Part shown: positions 29,872-35,063 of the stretch, piece by piece | Layout: each line of letters begins with the position of its first letter | How positions within the stretch are numbered: position 1 is the first letter of the stretch | IMG/VR virus record: IMGVR_UViG_3300022540_000911 | Span: 1 to 35,063 of that record | DNA: 35,063 nucleotides | From: a virus | Strand: one strand, 5' to 3' | The notes under the pieces: model-generated | What the model saw: the letters and a program-made list of their open reading frames with translations, nothing else | Databases searched by the model: none | Told to the model about the DNA's origin: nothing | Translations under genes and position numbers: made by a program

Positions 29872-31047
29872 TTATGCTGCTGGAGTAGTTAAGATAACAA
29901 ATGCATCTCTATCTACTACTTTTCCATCTGCGATTAATGTTGATTTTTCTACAAACTCATCAGTATCTTCATCGAAGTATCTACGAGTAGTAATTTGTAG
30001 ATTTGTGTTTACTAAGTAATCCGATAAATCTCCATAAATCAAGAATGGTTCTGATAAATCAGTTGTATCTAAATGTGAAATTTCATCACGAAGTAATACT
30101 TCTTTACCTAAGAAACGGTATTGAGGTTGTCCTTCAATTCCATATGTTACTCTAGCAACAGGTTGTCCATTTGAATCAACCATACCTGCCATATATTTAT
30201 CAAATGTTAATGGATTAACAATGATAACACCATTTCTTTTCTTACGATAAGCTAATGGGATTTTACCTAAAAAGGCTGTCATCCAATATTGATAATCTAC
30301 TGATGCTTTAACAAATTCAAATACATTTACGATGTCTGTATCAACTGTTAAACCTAACGGTTGCCCAACACCTGTTCCATTTAAGATTGCTACTTCTAAA
30401 GCTAAAACCATTGCTTCCGCGATGTTTTCAGATACTACATTTTCATAAGATTCTAATGATACAGTTGTAGCAACTAAAGTTGTTGCAACTCTAATTTGAA
30501 GTTTATAATAATTGAATACAATTTCAGAAACAGCTTTCTTTTGTTTTTCAGCTACTGATCCTTCGGCTGTCCATGAAGCCGTTGGTTTTGCACTTGCAAT
30601 CGGAACATTAACTCCACCCATAAAGTTTGTTTTAGTTACTCTCGCCCATATTTCTCCATAATCCGTCATTTTTTCAACAACTTTATTAAGGATAGTTTCT
30701 GGAATTAAAGCGCCAATATCAGTAGTAGCAGTTGTTGCATCTGCTCTTGCTTCTGGCATCTTTAAGATGTCATTGCTTGTACCTTGCATATAACTTCTAA
30801 ATGCTTGGCGATAAGCTAATGTATTTGTTCCAGTTAATACAACTTCTTCTTCTCTTAATTCTTGGAATACAGGAACTTTAGTTCCAGCTGCGAATTTTTT
30901 TCGCATTTCTACTTCATGATCCTCTAAAGATTTTTTCTCTAATAATAAAGCATCTAGTTCTTTTTCATGAACATCTGTTGCTTCACTTCGTTCAACGATT
31001 CCTTCAATTTCTTTAATTCTTAAAATAATTTCTGCTAATCTTTTCAT
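29872..31047 (-). CDS. Major capsid protein, HK97 fold
   Basis: 391 residues. N-terminal 1-55 is an acidic/basic coiled-coil scaffold (delta) domain, followed by a mature part beginning near residue 100 with GALIPETILNKVVEKM (about 112-127), N-arm, E-loop region and A-domain signatures (VALEVAILNGTGVGQPLGL). The conserved VIIVNPLTFDKY and GKEVLLRDEI lie in the C-terminal half. The scaffold would be removed by the protease encoded upstream. Self-assembles into the icosahedral head. Confidence 0.93.
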   Translation of the reverse strand: MKRLAEIILRIKEIEGIVERSEATDVHEKELDALLLEKKSLEDHEVEMRKKFAAGTKVPVFQELREEEVVLTGTNTLAYRQAFRSYMQGTSNDILKMPEARADATTATTDIGALIPETILNKVVEKMTDYGEIWARVTKTNFMGGVNVPIASAKPTASWTAEGSVAEKQKKAVSEIVFNYYKLQIRVATTLVATTVSLESYENVVSENIAEAMVLALEVAILNGTGVGQPLGLTVDTDIVNVFEFVKASVDYQYWMTAFLGKIPLAYRKKRNGVIIVNPLTFDKYMAGMVDSNGQPVARVTYGIEGQPQYRFLGKEVLLRDEISHLDTTDLSEPFLIYGDLSDYLVNTNLQITTRRYFDEDTDEFVEKSTLIADGKVVDRDAFVILTTPAA

Positions 31048-31061
31048 TAGTTTTTCTCCTT

Positions 31062-31700
31062 TTATTTTTTATTTAGTTTTATTTTCATGATCATTCTTCT
31101 ATGTAAATCAGATTTTGTTCGCTTCTCTGCCTCTACAGTCTTTAAAACATCCTCTAATGCTTCTAAAGAACGAGCGAATACTTCTGTGTTTTCATAGGCT
31201 GGAATGTCAACTAAAGCCACATCATATAATCTTTTAATCTTTAATATAGTTCTTCTTGGCATATCGCCATCTAAACTTTCCCATTTACTTCCACCATCTT
31301 CGTAATCAATAGTAAATGCAAATGAACACTCACTTAATAATCCTTCTTGAACCATTTTAAATACATCTCTATTTGATTGTGTATCAATTAGATCGGCTTC
31401 AAATTTTAAACCTTTTGCATCTGGTATTAATCTTAAACTACCATTTTTTGTTGATGCAATTGCTAAATAACTTCCAGCATGATTATACTTTAATGGAACT
31501 TTTTTCATATCTGTTGAATCAAGGGCATGTATATCAATTGATTCTATATACCCATATTCTTCCGATCCAATCAATGTATCTTGATTGAAAATTAATGCAT
31601 AACCTTCCAAAACCATTTTATTATCTTCATCTTGCCTAATTTCTAGTCCTTGAATATAGCGAACTTCTTTATCATTCTTAATAGGTTTTTTAGTTTTCAT
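31062..31700 (-). CDS. Prohead maturation protease (HK97 family, U35)
   Basis: 212 residues. Catalytic-type His in PLKYNHAG (H74) and Ser in LLSECSFAF (S126), with the family's RDVFKMVQEG helix between. Cleaves the capsid delta domain during maturation. The start lies inside the end of the portal gene and follows AGGAGG. Its C-terminal 30 residues are basic. Confidence 0.9.
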   Translation of the reverse strand: MKTKKPIKNDKEVRYIQGLEIRQDEDNKMVLEGYALIFNQDTLIGSEEYGYIESIDIHALDSTDMKKVPLKYNHAGSYLAIASTKNGSLRLIPDAKGLKFEADLIDTQSNRDVFKMVQEGLLSECSFAFTIDYEDGGSKWESLDGDMPRRTILKIKRLYDVALVDIPAYENTEVFARSLEALEDVLKTVEAEKRTKSDLHRRMIMKIKLNKK

Positions 31701-32901
31701 TTGGTTTTCCTCCTTTATTATTTACTTTAGATAATTGATAAGCTAATGCTTTGTCTGATTCTATATAGTTTAATGAAACTAACCTTACATCCCCACCTTC
31801 AATTGGGTCCAGGTTAAACATTTTTCTATATTCATTTACTGTCATTAGTCCGAGTTCTCTTGATTTTTCTAAGATTGCTATTTTCGAGCTAATACTAATC
31901 ACTTGTAAATCACTACTTGATATGATGACTCGATTCCCCATATCATATTCTCTTACAGTAAATAATTTATCGGTTAATTCATTTTGAAGTTTATTATTAA
32001 TTGTTTCCATATTAGTTTCGTAATAGCTTTGCCATTGATTTTCTGAGAAATCAGCACTAATTATTGGTTCACTAATATTAAGATAATTCATGATCTTCTT
32101 CTCAAGAAGCTTCATCATTTCAGCATTTGCATATTCTGCTTTACTATTAACTTGAGTTAATTCAGCACTTGCATCTAAATATGCAACACCTGTTCCATCA
32201 TTCGCTAAATATGTTTTTGCAAAATCTTCTGATTTTGTTTGCTTTTGTTTATCTGTTAATAATGTAGTTGTATTAATAACAAATCTTAGGAATCCACTTG
32301 TTTTGATTGCAGCTTCAATCCCACTATAATTGGTATTAATAACACTTAGCACTTTGTTTATTGCTGAGTCTTTTTCACCAAATATTTCTGTATTACCAAC
32401 ATTTCTAGGTATATGAACTATATTATCAAGACTTGTTGTTATTTGTTCCCCTTGTAATTGGAATTGTAAGACAAAATCCATAGTTCCTTTGATATGACTA
32501 ACATTAATATTTGTTGGGTCCAATATCCACATGCTTCTTAGTGGTTGTTTTGGTTTGCTCAAATCCCAATCCAAATATATAAAGATGTTATTATCAATAA
32601 AATAGTTCCTACAAGCTTTTTCCCAAAATGAACCTGCTTCCATTATTGGATTAGGTTTCATTGATAGAATCTTAGTCATCCATGTTTTATCCTTTTTATC
32701 CTTTAAATACACCGTTGGCTTAATCTTGCTTAAATGCTTAGCGTGTGTATTTACCCCGATCATAAATGTATCGTTTAATTCAGGATTTACTGAATCAGAA
32801 AAATATGGTGTGAATAGATTCATTAACTTTGAGGTGCTTGTTTTTAAGTCTTTCTTATTGCTAAAAATACTTGTAAATATTCCTTTAAAACTCAATGCCA
32901 T
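31690..32901 (-). CDS. Portal protein, HK97-type
   Basis: 403 residues with portal signatures: FWEKACRNYFIDNNIFIYLD, then DLSKPKQPLRSMWILDP and NIVHIPRNVG, a crown region with QTKSEDFAKTYL and the helical stem after NYLNISEPIIS. Forms the dodecameric ring at one capsid vertex. AAGGAGG before ATG 32901. Confidence 0.9.
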   Translation of the reverse strand: MALSFKGIFTSIFSNKKDLKTSTSKLMNLFTPYFSDSVNPELNDTFMIGVNTHAKHLSKIKPTVYLKDKKDKTWMTKILSMKPNPIMEAGSFWEKACRNYFIDNNIFIYLDWDLSKPKQPLRSMWILDPTNINVSHIKGTMDFVLQFQLQGEQITTSLDNIVHIPRNVGNTEIFGEKDSAINKVLSVINTNYSGIEAAIKTSGFLRFVINTTTLLTDKQKQTKSEDFAKTYLANDGTGVAYLDASAELTQVNSKAEYANAEMMKLLEKKIMNYLNISEPIISADFSENQWQSYYETNMETINNKLQNELTDKLFTVREYDMGNRVIISSSDLQVISISSKIAILEKSRELGLMTVNEYRKMFNLDPIEGGDVRLVSLNYIESDKALAYQLSKVNNKGGKPNEN

Positions 32902-32912
32902 AATGCACCTCC

Positions 32913-34598
32913 TTAATCTTCTACAGTCATGAAGAATGTTCTATTTTTAATATATCCAACATAACAGTTTAATATCGTTGCTACTCCATCTATTTTTCTT
33001 TCATAACTTCCCTTTTTAGGAAGGTAATTCCCATTTCTATCTTTCTCTAATTCAACATTACTTAAACACCATTTTGTAACTGGATTGTTTTGATATGATA
33101 CTATATCTTGTTTCAAATTGGCTTCCATTTCTTGCATTGGGATGCTCAATGTTTTTGAGCCTTGATATGTTTTAATTAGAACATGTTCTTTTGAATATCC
33201 TATTGCCTCTAGGTCATTAATCAAATATCCAGCTGAATATGGGTCATAGTGTATATATTGGAATCTAAACTCATATTTTTCAACAATCTCCTGGACATAA
33301 GAAACAATATCATGATAATCAATTAATTCCGATCCACTTTCTCTAATATATCCATCTTTAACCCATTGAGTCATTGGAACCTTTGTTGTTCTTTTTACAT
33401 ATTTAGTTGTTGCCCAATACATAGTGTGATTCACTATTTTTTCATTTTTCTTATCGAATAACATTATATTAAAAGCTGTTAAATCTCCCGTTCTCGATAA
33501 ATCAAATCCACCGATCACTATATGACCTCTAAACTCTTCTAAGTCATAAATTTTATCATTATTGAAGTCATCATATGAAAGCCATGAATGTTTGCTATTT
33601 TGCCGAACATTAAATGATTTACATAATAGGTTTATAAGCTTTTGTTTGTTATCTTTAGCTTTCTCAACTTCTTCATAAAATTGATTGATTGATTGACTGA
33701 TCCCTAGATTGGGATTAGCTTTCCATGCGTTTTTAATATCTTTCCATTCTGATTCTTTATCTAATTCATAACAGAAAACCAATAATCTTGGGTCTTTCCA
33801 ATCTCCTTTAAGGACATTTGAATCTGAATCATATATCTCATCAAATGTTGATTGGCGTTCGGTACCCATAGTTGTTGTTATAAACTCGATTGGTTGTGAT
33901 CGGGATTTAGTTCCATCCCACAATACATCGATAATATTTGAATCTGTAATTGCATGTAACTCATCAATATGTGAGAAGTGAACATTTTTCCCATCCATCT
34001 TTTTTGATTCTTTTGATAATGGAAGGAATGATGTATCTCTAAAAGGTTTCAAATAAATTCCATTAATTGTAATATCGAACTTCCTGTTTAGTACTGGACT
34101 TTGTTTGATAATCAGCTTCACCATATCCCATGCGATTTTTGCCTGATCTCTTTTTGTAGCTCCAGTGTAACATTTGGCTCCTCGTTCACCACCAAGAAGC
34201 ATTTCATAAATAATTATACATCCTGCAAGTAATGTTTTTCCGTTTTTACGCGCAATGTATAAATGCAATCTTCTATGTTTTCTTAATCTCGATTTTATTC
34301 CAATGAATCCATACAATGATGAGATCATGGCTTTTTGCCACAATTCCAACTTGATCGGATGTCCAGCATATTCCGATCCTTCAACATGTTTGCAAAATGT
34401 TTCTATAAATGCAATTGGTCGATCGGCATATGTTTCATCATACTCAAAGAATTCTTTCGTTCCATCATAATGGGTTATATAGTTTTCTTCTGGATTCCTA
34501 ATGAGATAAACTAATTTCTCAATTTGTGTTAATATTTTTTTTCCGACTAAGATAGTGCCGTTGGTTATTTGTTCATAATATTCTTCTATATATGTCAT
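32913..34598 (-). CDS. terL: Terminase large subunit
   Basis: 561 residues. N-terminal ATPase: Walker A ARKNGKTLL (K121/T122), Walker B HIDELHA with D212/E213, and the coupling segment FITTTMG. The C-terminal RNase H-like nuclease begins at GGFDLSRTGD (D366) and ends with KIDGVA. The motor cuts concatemers and pumps DNA. Start shares one base with the TerS stop (TAATG). Confidence 0.95.
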   Translation of the reverse strand: MTYIEEYYEQITNGTILVGKKILTQIEKLVYLIRNPEENYITHYDGTKEFFEYDETYADRPIAFIETFCKHVEGSEYAGHPIKLELWQKAMISSLYGFIGIKSRLRKHRRLHLYIARKNGKTLLAGCIIIYEMLLGGERGAKCYTGATKRDQAKIAWDMVKLIIKQSPVLNRKFDITINGIYLKPFRDTSFLPLSKESKKMDGKNVHFSHIDELHAITDSNIIDVLWDGTKSRSQPIEFITTTMGTERQSTFDEIYDSDSNVLKGDWKDPRLLVFCYELDKESEWKDIKNAWKANPNLGISQSINQFYEEVEKAKDNKQKLINLLCKSFNVRQNSKHSWLSYDDFNNDKIYDLEEFRGHIVIGGFDLSRTGDLTAFNIMLFDKKNEKIVNHTMYWATTKYVKRTTKVPMTQWVKDGYIRESGSELIDYHDIVSYVQEIVEKYEFRFQYIHYDPYSAGYLINDLEAIGYSKEHVLIKTYQGSKTLSIPMQEMEANLKQDIVSYQNNPVTKWCLSNVELEKDRNGNYLPKKGSYERKIDGVATILNCYVGYIKNRTFFMTVED

Positions 34599-35020
34599 TA
34601 CTTAAGTTTGTATTTCTTTTCAAATAGTGCAATCAAATCTCCACCATCACCATTCATCGGTAAGAAATCTTTTAATCTTCCTAATAATGTTGAATAAGTT
34701 TTTCCAACTTGATTAATCATATCAGATGCTACACTTTTTTTAAATCCATGTTGATTAGCACCATTTTGATATTTTTCAAAATAACCATCTCGCTTAACAA
34801 TTGCTCTTAGCTCTTCTAGTTGAACAATGCAAAAAGCAATATTCTCAATTAAGGGCATTGCTACATTTTTTTTATCTTTGTCGAGGTTCTTAATAATCTT
34901 CTTAAGTTTTCTAAACTCTTTCTTTATTTTTTCATCTCGCTCTTCATCTGTAAAAAACTTTCCATTTTCTAAATCCAATTCTTCCTGGACCACTTTTTCT
35001 TCTTTTTCTTTGGCTTCCAT
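34598..35020 (-). CDS. terS: Terminase small subunit (P27-like)
   Basis: 140 residues from ATG 35020 (MEAKEKEEKVVQEELDLENG), which has AGGGGGG about 8 nt upstream; the frame extends to 35053 but without a ribosome site. Charged N-terminus, central helices (FRKLKKIIKNLDKDKKNVAM, then AFCIVQLEELRAIVKRDG) and the block YFEKYQNGANQHGFKKSVAS typical of P27-type small terminases. Recognises phage DNA and regulates TerL. Confidence 0.85.
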   Translation of the reverse strand: MEAKEKEEKVVQEELDLENGKFFTDEERDEKIKKEFRKLKKIIKNLDKDKKNVAMPLIENIAFCIVQLEELRAIVKRDGYFEKYQNGANQHGFKKSVASDMINQVGKTYSTLLGRLKDFLPMNGDGGDLIALFEKKYKLK

Positions 35021-35063
35021 GAAGGTACACCCCCCTAACAGTATCACACGCACAAAGTTTAGG
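35021..35063. other. Right-edge non-coding segment, possible cos region with the left edge
   Basis: 43 bp upstream of terS with a block of six C residues (ACCCCCCT near 35028-35035) and no promoter. With 1-9 from the left edge it would form a gap of about 52 bp between HNH and terS. A matching run of seven G lies at 33-39 within the HNH gene. Confidence 0.4.

Larger units (their letters stand above)
665..34426. repeat. Dispersed hexamer CCGATC/GATCGG, 54 loci
   Basis: Counted by eye: 26 loci read GATCGG and 29 read CCGATC on the plus strand (one, at 9298-9305, is both). Examples are 665, 1909, 2574, 8377, 12062, 12540, 15446, 17648, 22230, 25521, 27034, 31562, 34353, 34373 and 34421. No longer consensus flanks the hexamer. 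Almost every CGATC in the window is part of it, while GATC in other contexts is not CpG-flanked. Nearly all copies are inside coding regions, using otherwise rare codons such as TCG, CCG and CGG. They are absent from the rightward operon (15452-17647) and from the capsid gene. Confidence 0.8.

Noticed and set aside
1-35063. Mycoplasma/Spiroplasma genetic code (TGA as tryptophan)
   Set aside because: Genes end at TGA at many places with overlapping starts (for example 10316, 5332 and 13202), and tryptophans are encoded by TGG, so TGA is a stop.

Overview
The window looks like a complete or nearly complete genome of a temperate tailed phage (siphovirus, HK97-type head, long tail) or a prophage of that kind, about 35 kb and strongly AT-rich. 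Reading frames are closed by TAA, TAG and TGA with no internal TGA, so the standard code applies. No endolysin, amidase, lysozyme or peptidase is visible anywhere, although packaging, head, neck, tail, replication and integration genes all are. With the low GC, this makes me infer a wall-less host with the standard code (Acholeplasma/Izemoplasma-like Mollicutes). A low-GC Firmicute is the alternative if a lysis gene is hidden.

Layout: (1) Positions 10-333 hold an HNH endonuclease gene with a consensus promoter, reading leftward off the left edge. The right edge begins with the small terminase gene in the same orientation. HNH, TerS and TerL are normally consecutive, so the two edges probably join, perhaps at a cos site. 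(2) Positions 423-15414 are one tightly packed leftward early unit. In transcription order it has an XRE regulator, tyrosine integrase, NPPF-type methyltransferase, many small proteins, a winged-helix protein, a cytosine-5 DNA methyltransferase with its own promoter and structured leader, a DnaD-like replication initiator, a GIY-YIG nuclease, a G39P-like helicase loader, MazG, a three-Cys DUF5131 protein and a zinc-ribbon protein, ending in a terminator at 401-424. (3) Positions 15415-15628 form a divergent control region with three similar operator palindromes. (4) Positions 15629-17404 are the only rightward genes, four unrecognised ones. (5) Positions 17405-17585 are a non-coding island between convergent terminators. 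(6) Positions 35020 down to 17586 are the leftward late operon: TerS, TerL, portal, protease, capsid, connectors, major tail protein, frameshifted chaperone pair, tape measure, Dit-like and Tal-like tail proteins, a baseplate/fibre protein, then membrane proteins where lysis genes usually lie.

Most notable are: the hexamer CCGATC/GATCGG, which I counted by eye at 54 places where about 4 are expected; an attenuator-like leader before the cytosine methyltransferase whose predicted 5' end can pair with its terminator loop; a textbook -1 frameshift signal (A AAA AAC plus a 10-bp stem 7 nt downstream); an unusual membrane-protein cassette, including a nested start and a tail protein with an optional membrane anchor; and three small genes (positions 737-886, 5198-5335, 13092-13202) that are easy to miss. 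All functions are inferred from reading the sequence; no database search was run.
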